Shown here in pieces: positions 1-8,652 of a stretch of DNA of 44,639 nt (its first letter is position 1; each line of letters begins with the position of its first letter). The notes beneath the pieces are model-generated. The model did no database searches and was not told where the DNA came from. It saw nothing but the letters and a program-made list of their open reading frames with translations. The position numbers and the translations under genes were made by a program. The DNA is from an uncultured Pelagibacteraceae bacterium (GTDB lineage: Bacteria; Pseudomonadota; Alphaproteobacteria; Pelagibacterales; Pelagibacteraceae), in assembly GCA_902560075.1 (NCBI GenBank), contig CACEKE010000009.1:1-44639 (forward strand), read 5' to 3'.

Positions 1-1
1 A

Positions 2-505
2 AATATAGGTATATATTTTTCAGACTCAAAATTTGATCTAACATTTATTTTTTTAATTTTAGTTATTATAGGGGGTTCCTTACTTTCAACGAGCTCAGGT
101 ATTAGATTTTTTAAAATTTTTACTTTATTTAAATTTACTAAAAACGAGTTATTATCTTACACTAAACCAAAACAAGTTTTTCTTAGCAAAGTTTACTTTA
201 ATGAGAGTAAGATTAATTATAGTGTAATAAATAAATATTTTTTAACTATTTTACTATTTTTTATTTCTTTAATTGTTGTTACTTCTTTGCTATCTATATC
301 AGGCACATCTTTCACAGATTCATTTAAACTTGGTATTTTAACAATCATGAATACGGTGAATTCGAGTATTTATGACCTTGGTAATTTTGATTTTAATAAC
401 CAAAATAATTTTTTTAAGATAACATTAGTGTTATTTATGATAATCGGAAGAGTTGAATTTATTACTTTTATAATATTGTTAAAAAAATATCTTTTCAAAA
501 ACTAG
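2..505 (+). CDS. trkH: TrkH-family potassium uptake protein, C-terminal part
   Basis: This is an open frame that enters from the left edge and stops at TAG 503-505, so only about the last 167 residues are visible. The visible part has a hydrophobic start, a glycine/serine-rich pore-like segment with a TSSGIR motif, then two or more hydrophobic helices. TrkH/KtrB proteins carry a last pore repeat of this kind (AGSTGGG/SSGG-type loops followed by long membrane helices). The protein would be the potassium-translocating membrane subunit working with a cytoplasmic TrkA subunit, which is not in this window. The call rests on the partial C-terminus alone; another Trk/Ktr-type transporter is possible. 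Confidence 0.6.
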   Translation, partial: NIGIYFSDSKFDLTFIFLILVIIGGSLLSTSSGIRFFKIFTLFKFTKNELLSYTKPKQVFLSKVYFNESKINYSVINKYFLTILLFFISLIVVTSLLSISGTSFTDSFKLGILTIMNTVNSSIYDLGNFDFNNQNNFFKITLVLFMIIGRVEFITFIILLKKYLFKN

Positions 506-530
506 AAACCTAATATAACTCTATACTTAA

Positions 531-607
531 GCGCCCTTAGCTCAGCTGGATAGAGCAACGGTTTTCTAAACCGTGGGTCGGAGGTTCGAATCCTTCAGGG
601 CGCGCCA
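531..607 (+). tRNA. tRNA-Arg (TCT anticodon)
   Basis: The sequence folds as a complete cloverleaf. Acceptor arm GCGCCCT (531-537) pairs with AGGGCGC (597-603), with discriminator G604 and an encoded CCA at 605-607. Anticodon stem ACGGT/ACCGT encloses loop TTTCTAA with anticodon TCT at 565-567, reading AGA. The T arm has the usual GGTTCGAATCC. AGA is the dominant arginine codon in this AT-rich window, so this would be the major arginine tRNA. Confidence 0.97.
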
Positions 608-671
608 TAAATGTCAATAAATCCTTATAATTTTATCATTGATGAGTTATTCACTTTCTGCTTTACTAAAC

Positions 672-711
672 ATATTCAAAAATAATCTTTTTGAATATTT
701 GTTAACAAATA
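672..711 (+). promoter_or_regulatory. Structured leader of aapJ: 11-bp hairpin plus overlapping 16-bp palindrome
   Basis: Between tRNA-Arg and aapJ, 672-682 (ATATTCAAAAA) is perfectly complementary to 688-698 with a 5-nt loop. Immediately after it, TATTTGTTAACAAATA at 696-711 is a perfect palindrome. The two elements share bases 696-698, so as RNA they could not both be fully formed, and as DNA the palindrome could be a dimeric operator. There is no U-tract, so it is not a standard terminator of the tRNA transcript. Its function is unknown. Confidence 0.45.
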
Positions 712-734
712 AACGAACAAGAAGAGGAATAATA

Positions 735-1775
735 ATGTTCAAAATAATTAAACAATTTACTTCTTTTGTTGCAATGGTAGCGGTGTTGTTTGCATTTACT
801 ACTGAAACTATGGCAGCGAAAAAGTCAAAAACATTAAAAAACACTCAGAAAAAAGGTTTTGTGAGATGTGGTGTTTCACAAGGTCTACCTGGTTTCTCAA
901 ATGCTGATGCATCTGGTAACTGGACTGGTGTTGACGTTGATGTATGTAGAGCAGTAGCTGCAGCTGTATTAGGTGATGCAAATAAAGTTAAATTTACTCC
1001 ACTTAGTGCAAAAGAAAGATTTACAGCTTTAACATCTGGAGAAATTGATGTTTTATCACGAAATACTACTTGGACACTTTCTAGAGATGCTGACATTGGG
1101 TTAACTTTTGTTGGTGTAAACTTTTATGATGGTCAAGGTTTCATGGTAAGAAAAAGCTCTGGAATTACTTCAACGAGTCAATTTAAAGATGGTATTTCAG
1201 CATGTACTAACATTGGTACAACAACTGAGCTAAATATGAGAGACTTTTTTAACTCAAAAGGTATTTCATACGAGCCTGTAGCTTTTGAAAAAGCTGACGA
1301 AGTCGTTGCTGCTTATGATGCTGGTAGATGTGATACATATACAACTGATAAATCTGGTTTAGCTGCTCAAAGAACAAAAATGAGCAATCCAGATGAACAT
1401 ATTGTATTACCAGAAACAATTTCAAAAGAGCCACTAGGACCTGTTGTAAGACAAGGTGATTCAGTTTGGGAAGATATCGTGAGATGGTCTTTAAACACTA
1501 TGATCGAAGCTGAAGAGTACGGTATTACATCAGCTAATGCAGATTCTATGAAAACTTCTGATAATCCAGCAATCAAAAGATTAGTTGGTGCAGAAGGCGA
1601 ATTAGGTGCTGCTTTTGGTCTAGATAACGAGTGGAGTTTAAGAATTATCAAGCAAGTTGGTAACTATGGTGAAAGCTATAAGAGAAATATTGCTGACCCT
1701 GGTATTCTACCGGACAGAGGTCCAAATGAATTATGGACAAAAGGTGGAATTTTATACGTACCACCAGCAAGATAA
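735..1775 (+). CDS. aapJ: General L-amino-acid ABC transporter, periplasmic binding protein
   Basis: The protein is 346 aa. It captures amino acids in the periplasm for the AapQMP importer. An upstream in-frame ATG exists at 639, but the ATG at 735 is preferred: it has an AGAGGAAT ribosome site just upstream and begins a clean signal peptide (MFKIIKQ, a hydrophobic run, then an alanine-rich cleavage region near residue 26). The mature part has family-3 solute-binding features: CGVSQGLPGFS near the start, GVDVDVCRA, ERFTALTSGEIDVLSRNTTWT and the late LPDRGPNELW motif typical of AapJ/YhdW proteins. It heads an operon with the two permeases and the ATPase, but a strong hairpin separates it from aapQ. 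The general role is certain; the exact substrate range is inferred from the family. Confidence 0.93.
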   Translation: MFKIIKQFTSFVAMVAVLFAFTTETMAAKKSKTLKNTQKKGFVRCGVSQGLPGFSNADASGNWTGVDVDVCRAVAAAVLGDANKVKFTPLSAKERFTALTSGEIDVLSRNTTWTLSRDADIGLTFVGVNFYDGQGFMVRKSSGITSTSQFKDGISACTNIGTTTELNMRDFFNSKGISYEPVAFEKADEVVAAYDAGRCDTYTTDKSGLAAQRTKMSNPDEHIVLPETISKEPLGPVVRQGDSVWEDIVRWSLNTMIEAEEYGITSANADSMKTSDNPAIKRLVGAEGELGAAFGLDNEWSLRIIKQVGNYGESYKRNIADPGILPDRGPNELWTKGGILYVPPAR

Positions 1776-1796
1776 GGCTTATTAAATAAGTTTAAA

Positions 1797-1826
1797 AAGG
1801 GCTAGATTTTTCTAGCCCTTTTTTTT
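1797..1826 (+). terminator. Intrinsic terminator (attenuator) between aapJ and aapQ
   Basis: A 10-bp perfect stem, AAGGGCTAGA (1797-1806) with TCTAGCCCTT (1811-1820), has a TTTT loop and is followed directly by T-only sequence to 1826. It lies 21 bases after the aapJ stop and only 13 bases before the aapQ start, so most transcripts should end after the binding-protein gene. Confidence 0.9.
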
Positions 1827-1839
1827 ATTGTCCGTAAGA

Positions 1840-3201
1840 ATGAAATTTAGAATTTTAGCTTACTTATTTTTTTTTGTTGGAATTGCAGATCTATTTATAA
1901 AAATTTTCTATGGAAATATATTTAGTGATTTAACAGAAGATTACTACGAAATTGCAAATCCGATATTAGTATTTACACCAGTTTTATTTTTCTCAATTGG
2001 AGGAATATTTTTAAAAGAATCTAAAGTAAGCTTAACTCTAGAAAATTTCGGTACGTCTAGGATTAAATATTATTCGCCCCAATTTATATGTTTATCTGTT
2101 GTAGTATTAATTTTTTTATTTTTCACATTCAATGCTCAAATGAATATGGAAAATAGAGGTATAGATTTTGGTTTTGGTTTTTTAACTCAAGAAGCATCGT
2201 TTGATATGCAATTTAGTCTGATGGATTATGATGGACAAGATCCTTATTGGTGGGCTTATGTTGTTGCATTATTAAATACATTATTAGTTGCAGTTTTAGG
2301 AATTATATTTTGTACAATTATAGGTGTCATTGTTGGTATAGCTAGGTTGTCCCCAAATTTTTTAATAAGAAATAGTGCTGCTTGGTATGTAGAATTTTTT
2401 AGAAATATACCATTATTATTACAAATATTTTTTTGGTATTATGCGGCCCTAAGAGCACTTCCTTTACCACAAGATGCAAGTCCATTATTTGGTGTCACTT
2501 ATTTAACTATTAAGGGATACTATATGCCTGCTTTTATATGGAATAATTTAAATATATTCCTTTACTCAATTTTAGCTGCAATAATAGCTATTATTTTTAT
2601 TAGATATTATGCAAATAAATTAAGAGACAATGAAGGAAAACAAATTCCAGTATTTTATATTTCTTTAATTATATTATTTATACTACCAGCTTTAACATTT
2701 TTAGCAGGAGGAGTTTCATTAAATTTCGAGATACCAGTTTTAAAGCAGCTTTCAGCTACCTCATTTATATATGACGGAGGTATAGCTGTTCCACCAGAGT
2801 TAATTGCACTTACATTAGCTTTATCCTTATATACAGCGACATTTGTAGCAGAGTGTGTAAGGGCAGGTATACAGGGTATAAGCAAGGGACAAAAAGAGGC
2901 CGCTGCATCATTAGGTTTAACTCCAAATCAAGTTTTAAAACTAGTAATAATGCCTCAAGCATTAAGAATAATAATACCACCAACTACAAACCAATACCTA
3001 AATTTAACAAAAAATTCTTCATTAGCCGCCGCTATCGCGTATCCAGATCTTGTTTTAGTTTTTGCGGGAACAGCTTTGATGCAAACCGGTAGAGCGATAG
3101 AAATTGTATCGATTACTATGCTTACATACTTATCTATAAGTCTAGCAATCGCTGCATTAATGAATTGGTATAATAAACTAATTGAGATCAAGGAAAAATA
3201 A
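1840..3201 (+). CDS. aapQ: General L-amino-acid ABC transporter permease
   Basis: The protein is 453 aa from ATG 1840 (a TTG four codons earlier is possible but falls next to the terminator tail). It is one of two inner-membrane permeases forming the amino-acid channel with AapM. The C-terminal half carries the permease coupling motif KEAAASLGL...IMPQALRIIIPP, which contacts the ATPase. The N-terminal half has extra hydrophobic segments and a large periplasmic section, as in AapQ/YhdX, which are longer than GlnP/HisM-type permeases. WYVEFFRNIPLLLQIFFWYY is the characteristic His/Glu/Gln/Arg-family permease segment. The last base of its stop codon is the first base of aapM (TAATG), indicating translational coupling. 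No clear Shine-Dalgarno sequence is seen, because the terminator stem occupies that region. Confidence 0.92.
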   Translation: MKFRILAYLFFFVGIADLFIKIFYGNIFSDLTEDYYEIANPILVFTPVLFFSIGGIFLKESKVSLTLENFGTSRIKYYSPQFICLSVVVLIFLFFTFNAQMNMENRGIDFGFGFLTQEASFDMQFSLMDYDGQDPYWWAYVVALLNTLLVAVLGIIFCTIIGVIVGIARLSPNFLIRNSAAWYVEFFRNIPLLLQIFFWYYAALRALPLPQDASPLFGVTYLTIKGYYMPAFIWNNLNIFLYSILAAIIAIIFIRYYANKLRDNEGKQIPVFYISLIILFILPALTFLAGGVSLNFEIPVLKQLSATSFIYDGGIAVPPELIALTLALSLYTATFVAECVRAGIQGISKGQKEAAASLGLTPNQVLKLVIMPQALRIIIPPTTNQYLNLTKNSSLAAAIAYPDLVLVFAGTALMQTGRAIEIVSITMLTYLSISLAIAALMNWYNKLIEIKEK

Positions 3202-4472
3202 TGAGTAAATTTACATTCTTAAAATCTGATAGAAGTAACATACAATTAGTTTTAATAACTGGTACTTTTTTAATCACAATTAGTATTTTAGATGTTTTTT
3301 TAAATTCCTTTTTTAGGTTAAACTTAATTTCTTTTCTTCCAAGTAAAGTCAGTTTTTTAACACCCTTCATTATTGGTATGATTGGACTTAACTTAATTAG
3401 AATAGAATATTCTGGAAATAAGTTTTTAGATATATTAAACAAAAATATAAATACTTCAAATTTTAATGCAGCATTAACACTAATAATAATTTTTGTTATT
3501 TTTAAAGCTATTCCACCTTCGTTAAGTTGGATGATATTGGACGCAAATATTTCTGGAGACACTAAAGAGGCATGCACAGGAACCGGCGCATGCTGGACAT
3601 ATATAAAAGTTTGGTTCAGAAGGTTTATGTATGGAATGTATCCAAATGAGCAACATTGGAGAATAAACACTGCATTTCTTTTAGTTATAGGTTTGGGAAC
3701 TTTTGGATTATTTGCAACTGAGAAAATGAAAAAATTCTTAGCACTTTATTATGTTGTTATTTATCCAATTATAGCATTTTTAATAATCTATTATTTAATT
3801 TCGGGTGGATATTTTGGTTTAGAATGGATTGAAACAGGTGCTTGGGGCGGATTATCTTTGACATTTATTGTTTCTTTTTTTTGTTTAATTTTCTGTTTTC
3901 CTTTAGGAATGATTTTAGCATTAGGAAGAAGGTCTAATCTCCCTGCCGTTAGATATATTTCGATAGGATATATAGAGTTTTGGAGAGGAGTTCCTTTAAT
4001 CACTGTGTTATTTATGTCTTCAGTAATGTTCCCTATGTTTTTACCAGAAGACTTTTTTATGGATAAATTGGTCAGAGTAATAATTGCAATAACTTTATTT
4101 GAGGGAGCATATTGTGCAGAGGTAATTAGAGGAGGTTTACAATCTCTTCCAAGAGGTCAATATGATGCTGCAAAATCCTTAGGTATGGGTTATTGGAAAA
4201 TGCATATTTTTGTAATATTACCACAGGCTTTAAAATTAGTTATTCCAGGAATTTGTAATACTTTTTTAGCTCTTGTAAAAGACACTCCACTAATATTTGT
4301 AGTGGGTTTAGCAGAATTAGCAGGAATGCTCGCATTAGCAAAAACTAATCCAAAATGGCTGGGTTTTGCGATGGAAGGATATATATTTGCTGCTATAATT
4401 TTTTGGATAATTTGTTATGCTATGAGTAAATATAGTTATAACCTTGAGGAAAAATATAAAACAGATAGATAA
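3201..4472 (+). CDS. aapM: General L-amino-acid ABC transporter permease
   Basis: The protein is 423 aa and is the second permease of the Aap importer. N-terminal membrane segments are followed by a periplasmic stretch containing the motif CTGTGACW, and then the permease core. The core includes IEFWRGVPLITVLFMSS and the EAA coupling loop (GQYDAAKSLGMGYWKMH, ending LPQALKLVIPG). Its start overlaps the aapQ stop by one base, and aapP begins 5 bases after its stop. Length and motifs fit AapM/YhdY. With AapQ it should form a heterodimeric channel served by the single ATPase AapP. Confidence 0.92.
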   Translation: MSKFTFLKSDRSNIQLVLITGTFLITISILDVFLNSFFRLNLISFLPSKVSFLTPFIIGMIGLNLIRIEYSGNKFLDILNKNINTSNFNAALTLIIIFVIFKAIPPSLSWMILDANISGDTKEACTGTGACWTYIKVWFRRFMYGMYPNEQHWRINTAFLLVIGLGTFGLFATEKMKKFLALYYVVIYPIIAFLIIYYLISGGYFGLEWIETGAWGGLSLTFIVSFFCLIFCFPLGMILALGRRSNLPAVRYISIGYIEFWRGVPLITVLFMSSVMFPMFLPEDFFMDKLVRVIIAITLFEGAYCAEVIRGGLQSLPRGQYDAAKSLGMGYWKMHIFVILPQALKLVIPGICNTFLALVKDTPLIFVVGLAELAGMLALAKTNPKWLGFAMEGYIFAAIIFWIICYAMSKYSYNLEEKYKTDR

Positions 4473-4476
4473 ATAA

Positions 4477-5211
4477 ATGTCAGAAGCAATAATCAAAATT
4501 CAAAATATGAATAAGTGGTTTGGAGATTTTCAGGTTCTAAAAGATATAAATCTAGAAGTTGAAAAAAATAAAAAAATAGTAGTATGCGGTCCTTCAGGCT
4601 CTGGTAAATCAACATTAATTAGATGTATAAATAGATTAGAGGAACATCAAAAAGGCAGCATTGTAGTTGATGGAACAGAATTAAGTGAAAATACTAAAAA
4701 TATAGAGCAAATTAGAGCTGAAGTTGGAATGGTTTTTCAACAATTTAACCTATTTCCTCATTTATCAATTTTAGATAACTGCACATTAGCACCTATATGG
4801 GTGAGAAAAATGCCAAAAAAACAAGCTCAGGAATTAGCAATGCAACAGCTTGAGAAAGTACAAATTTCAGATCAAGCGCAGAAGTTTCCAGGTCAACTTT
4901 CAGGAGGTCAACAGCAAAGATGTGCAATAGCAAGAGCATTGTGTATGGAGCCAAAAATAATGCTTTTTGATGAGCCTACTTCTGCTTTAGATCCAGAAAT
5001 GATTAAAGAAGTGCTTGATGCAATGGTAAATTTAGCAAAAGGCGGTATGACAATGATAGTTGTAACACATGAAATGGGTTTCGCAAAAGAAGTAGCGGAT
5101 GAAGTGATATTTATGGACGAGGGTATGATTGTTGAAAAAGCAGAGACGAAAGAGTTTTTTGCTAACCCAAAAAGTGAAAGAACCAAGCTTTTTTTAAGTC
5201 AAATTTTATAA
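4477..5211 (+). CDS. aapP: General L-amino-acid ABC transporter ATPase
   Basis: The protein is 244 aa, the normal size for a polar amino-acid ABC ATPase. Visible elements are Walker [10 protein letters not shown] (residues 38-46), Q-loop in [10 protein letters not shown], the ABC signature LSGGQQQR (141-148), Walker B IMLFDEP (161-167) and the switch histidine in VVTHEMGFA. It hydrolyses ATP on the cytoplasmic side to drive AapQM. It is the last gene of the operon. A T-rich stretch without a good GC stem follows at about 5245-5272 and may contribute to termination, but I cannot support a clear terminator there. Confidence 0.93.
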   Translation: MSEAIIKIQNMNKWFGDFQVLKDINLEVEKNKKIVVCGPSGSGKSTLIRCINRLEEHQKGSIVVDGTELSENTKNIEQIRAEVGMVFQQFNLFPHLSILDNCTLAPIWVRKMPKKQAQELAMQQLEKVQISDQAQKFPGQLSGGQQQRCAIARALCMEPKIMLFDEPTSALDPEMIKEVLDAMVNLAKGGMTMIVVTHEMGFAKEVADEVIFMDEGMIVEKAETKEFFANPKSERTKLFLSQIL

Positions 5212-5332
5212 ATATTATATTGACAGCATATGAAAATAGCTAAAAAAACCTTTTTTTTTAAAAAATTTTTTCTTGAAATACCTTTTCTAATTATATTAAC
5301 TCAATGAAAATTCATAATTAAGAGGGGTCTTA

Positions 5333-5704
5333 ATGGAAGAAAACTTTAATAAGCATCTAGGCAATAAGCTTAAGTTAAGAAGATTAGCACTAGGTCTTAC
5401 ACAAACCAAAGTAGCAAAAGCAATCAACGTTACATTTCAACAAATACAAAAATATGAAAAAGGCACCAATGGAGTTAGTTCAATAAGACTTCTTCAATTG
5501 TCAAATTATTTAAAAGTTCCTATAAATTATTTTTTTGAAGATTTTTCAGAGTATTTAATTAATATTGAAAAATCCAAAGAAGGTCATATGAATGTTAATT
5601 ATAATTTTTTGATAAAACTATATTCTGAACTAAATCAAGATCAAAAAATTAAATTTAGTAAAACTCTTCAGTCATCAGTAAATATGATTTCTAAAGTTGT
5701 TTAG
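5333..5704 (+). CDS. XRE/Cro-type helix-turn-helix transcriptional regulator
   Basis: The protein is 123 aa. Residues about 10-66 form a HTH_3 domain (KLRRLALGLTQTKVAKAI then TFQQIQKYEKG, ending VPINYFFE), which binds DNA as a dimer in the family. The C-terminal half is helical, lysine-rich and has no recognised ligand domain. An AGGGG ribosome site 5 bases upstream supports the ATG at 5333. It is a single gene: its stop lies two bases before the 3' end of the convergent tRNA-Asn. Related short XRE proteins are common in alphaproteobacteria. The target genes cannot be deduced; neighbours include aapJQMP upstream and valS downstream. Confidence 0.85.
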   Translation: MEENFNKHLGNKLKLRRLALGLTQTKVAKAINVTFQQIQKYEKGTNGVSSIRLLQLSNYLKVPINYFFEDFSEYLINIEKSKEGHMNVNYNFLIKLYSELNQDQKIKFSKTLQSSVNMISKVV

Positions 5705-5705
5705 T

Positions 5706-5781
5706 TGGCTCCTCGGGCAGGACTCGAACCTGCGACCAATTGATTAACAGTCAACTGCTCTACCAACTGAGCTACCGAGGA
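5706..5781 (-). tRNA. tRNA-Asn (GTT anticodon)
   Basis: On the minus strand the sequence begins TCCTCGGTAGCTCAGTTGG and ends with acceptor CCGAGGA plus G and an encoded CCA (5706-5708 on the plus strand). The anticodon arm is TTGACTGTTAATCAA, with anticodon GTT. It is a complete 76-nt cloverleaf, convergent with and almost touching the XRE gene. Confidence 0.96.
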
Positions 5782-5832
5782 ATGTAAAATTCAAAACTTA
5801 CTTTTTTTTAATTTTAAAACAACCCTTTTTTT

Positions 5833-5906
5833 TGGAGGCAACGCCCGGAATCGAACCGGGATACAAGGATTTGCAATCCTCTGCGTAACCATTCCGCCAC
5901 GTTGCC
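5833..5906 (-). tRNA. tRNA-Cys (GCA anticodon)
   Basis: On the minus strand the sequence starts GGCAACGTGGCGGAATGG and ends CGTTGCC, T, CCA. The anticodon stem AGGAT/ATCCT flanks TTGCAAA, giving anticodon GCA. It is 74 nt with encoded CCA. It lies 51 bases from tRNA-Asn on the same strand and may be co-transcribed with it. Confidence 0.96.
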
Positions 5907-6027
5907 AATAGATTAAAAATAGTCAGCCTAAATAGCTTATATAACTGTTTTAAAATTAGTCCATTATTTTTAGTCTTAAATTAGAACTTTGTTTATTTAT
6001 CAGTTTAATTTATAAAATAACTAGTTC

Positions 6028-8652
6028 ATGAGTGGAAATAATTATAATCATACTGATGTTGAGGATAAAATATATAGTTATTGGGAGAAGAATAGACTTT
6101 TCCAACCAAAAAAAAATAAGAAGAAATTTTCAATTGTAATACCTCCTCCTAATGTGACTGGAAATTTGCACATGGGACATGCTTTAAATAACTCTATTCA
6201 AGATTTATTAACAAGATTTCATAGAATGAATAATTACGAAACTTTATGGCAACCAGGAACAGATCATGCTGGTATTGCCACACAGGCTTTAGTAGAAAAA
6301 AAATTAGAAAAAGAAGGTCATAGCAAACATGATTTAGGTCGCGAAAAATTCATTAATCAAGTTTGGGAATGGAAAAATCAATATGGCGATATTATTATTA
6401 ATCAATTGAAAAAACTAGGCTGTTCATGTGATTGGTCGAGAAACGCTTTCACGATGGATGAAAATCTATCAAAATCCGTTATTAAAGTATTTGTTGATCT
6501 TTACAAAAAAGGCCTAATTTATAAATCTAAAAAATTAGTAAATTGGGATACAGTTCTTAAAACAGCAATATCTGACCTTGAAGTTGATCAAAGAGAGGTA
6601 AATTCAAAATTATATTATATAAAATATCCAATCGAAAACAGTGAAAATTTCATTACTATAGCTACAACAAGACCTGAAACAATGTTAGGTGATACAGCTG
6701 TAGCGGTAAACCCCAAAGATAAAAGATACAAAAATTTGGTTTCAAAAAATGTAATTTTACCAATTGTAGAGAAAAAAATAAAAATTATATCAGACGATTA
6801 TGCTGACCCTGAACAAGGTACTGGAGCTGTTAAAATAACTCCTGCTCATGATTTTAATGATTATGAAGTAGGCATAAGAAATAAACTAGAAATAATTAAT
6901 ATTTTCACAGAGGATGGAAAAATTAATATTAATGCTCCAAAAGAATATATTGGATTAGATAGGTTTGAGGCCCGAAAAAAAATAATATCAGAATTAAAAA
7001 ATAAAAATTTGTTTGTTAAAGACGAAGATATTAAAAATAAAGTTCCATATGGAGATAGATCAAATTCTATAATAGAACCTTATTTAACTGAACAATGGTT
7101 TGCTGATGCAAAAAAATTATCAAACAAAGCAAAAAAAATAGTTAGATCAAAAAAGACTAAATTTTTTCCAACCAATTGGTCTAAAACATATTTTAAATGG
7201 ATGGACAATATTGAACCCTGGTGTGTATCGAGACAACTTTGGTGGGGTCATCAAATACCTGCTTGGTATGGACCAGATAAAAAAATATTTGTAGCAGAAA
7301 GTGAAAATGACGCAAAAAAATTAGCAAAGAAACATTACAAAAAAGACGTGACAATTAATAGAGATCCTGATGTTTTAGATACTTGGTTTTCATCTGGGCT
7401 TTGGCCTTTTGCAACACTTGGTTGGCCAAAGAAAAATGATTATTTAAACAAATTTTATCCTACTACCGTTTTGGTTACAGGTTTTGATATAATATTTTTT
7501 TGGGTTGCAAGAATGATGATGCTTGGAATGGAATTTCTAAATAAAGAACCGTTTAAAGATATATACGTCCACGCTTTAGTGAGAGATGAGAAAGGACAAA
7601 AAATGTCTAAATCAAAAGGTAATGTAATTGATCCTTTAGAATTAATTAATAAGTATAGTGCAGATGCCTTAAGATTTACTCTTCTTTCTATGGCTTCACC
7701 AGGTAGAGATGTAAAGTTATCTGAAGACAGAGTTAAAGGATACAGAAATCTTTTAAATAAGTTATGGAACGCAAATAATTTTTTAATTCAAAATAAATGT
7801 AATTTTTCTGAAAAAAAACCAAAAAAAATTAATATAAATATTAATAATTGGATTTTTAATGAATTAGTAAAAGTTAAAAAAGATGTAGAGACAAAAATAA
7901 AAGATTATAGATTTGATGAAGCATCTAGAATTATTTATCAGTTTGTATGGAATTCTTATTGTGATTGGTATTTAGAGCTTTCGAAAACTATACTTTACTC
8001 GAATGATAAGAAAAAAATTAAAGAAACACAGGATGTTTCTGGTTTCATTTTCACCCAAATATTAATTCTGATGCACCCATTCATACCGTTTGTAACTGAG
8101 GAAATCTGGCTAAAAAATAAGCTAGATAAATCAGGTAAAAATTACCTTATGTTTTCTAATTGGATTAATGAAAAACCAATAAAAAATAATGAAATAAAAA
8201 ATGTTGAAAATATTATCAATTTTACCTCTTCTCTCAGATCGTTTAAGAACGAGCTTAATATAAGTCCCGGCTCTTTTGTTGATGTATCATTAGGCAGTAT
8301 AAAGGATAAAAAGTCCAATTTTTATGCAAAAAATGAAAATACTTTAAAAAAAATAGCCAGAGTAAATAATTTTTTCAATAAAGATTTGGATAAACCTTCA
8401 GCAACTATGGTAATTGGTGGTGATATAATCAAGATTTATTTTGAAGAGAATATAGATCTTAAAATCATTAAAGAAAATCTTATAAAAAAACAAAATAAAT
8501 ATAATTCGGAAATGGAAGGCATTAATAAAAGGTTACAAAATAAAAATTTTGTAGATAGAGCTCCCAAAACTGTTGTTGAACAAGAAAAAAATAACTATAA
8601 TAATTTAAAAAATAATGTTAAGAAAATTTCATTAATAATTCAAAATCTATAA
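6028..8652 (+). CDS. valS: Valyl-tRNA synthetase
   Basis: The protein is 874 aa, a class I aminoacyl-tRNA synthetase charging tRNA-Val. The catalytic HIGH motif appears as NLHMGHA near residue 48 and the KMSKS loop as [12 protein letters not shown]. The editing (CP1) domain is marked by [17 protein letters not shown] and the acceptor-binding region by [14 protein letters not shown]. The C-terminus is a lysine/asparagine-rich coiled coil, shortened relative to the ~950-aa E. coli enzyme. Its stop overlaps the ilvD start by one base (TAATG). The combination fits branched-chain amino-acid metabolism: IlvD makes a valine precursor and ValS consumes valine. Confidence 0.97.
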   Translation: MSGNNYNHTDVEDKIYSYWEKNRLFQPKKNKKKFSIVIPPPNVTGNLHMGHALNNSIQDLLTRFHRMNNYETLWQPGTDHAGIATQALVEKKLEKEGHSKHDLGREKFINQVWEWKNQYGDIIINQLKKLGCSCDWSRNAFTMDENLSKSVIKVFVDLYKKGLIYKSKKLVNWDTVLKTAISDLEVDQREVNSKLYYIKYPIENSENFITIATTRPETMLGDTAVAVNPKDKRYKNLVSKNVILPIVEKKIKIISDDYADPEQGTGAVKITPAHDFNDYEVGIRNKLEIINIFTEDGKININAPKEYIGLDRFEARKKIISELKNKNLFVKDEDIKNKVPYGDRSNSIIEPYLTEQWFADAKKLSNKAKKIVRSKKTKFFPTNWSKTYFKWMDNIEPWCVSRQLWWGHQIPAWYGPDKKIFVAESENDAKKLAKKHYKKDVTINRDPDVLDTWFSSGLWPFATLGWPKKNDYLNKFYPTTVLVTGFDIIFFWVARMMMLGMEFLNKEPFKDIYVHALVRDEKGQKMSKSKGNVIDPLELINKYSADALRFTLLSMASPGRDVKLSEDRVKGYRNLLNKLWNANNFLIQNKCNFSEKKPKKINININNWIFNELVKVKKDVETKIKDYRFDEASRIIYQFVWNSYCDWYLELSKTILYSNDKKKIKETQDVSGFIFTQILILMHPFIPFVTEEIWLKNKLDKSGKNYLMFSNWINEKPIKNNEIKNVENIINFTSSLRSFKNELNISPGSFVDVSLGSIKDKKSNFYAKNENTLKKIARVNNFFNKDLDKPSATMVIGGDIIKIYFEENIDLKIIKENLIKKQNKYNSEMEGINKRLQNKNFVDRAPKTVVEQEKNNYNNLKNNVKKISLIIQNL

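Noticed and set aside
639..734. Upstream ATG start at 639 for aapJ
   Set aside because: It would put 32 non-signal residues ahead of a clear signal peptide and translate through the leader hairpin; ATG 735 has the ribosome site.
5212..5332. Terminator after aapP and promoter of the XRE gene
   Set aside because: T- and A-runs exist and a TTGAAA lies at 5273, but there is no GC stem and no properly spaced -10, so neither can be supported.
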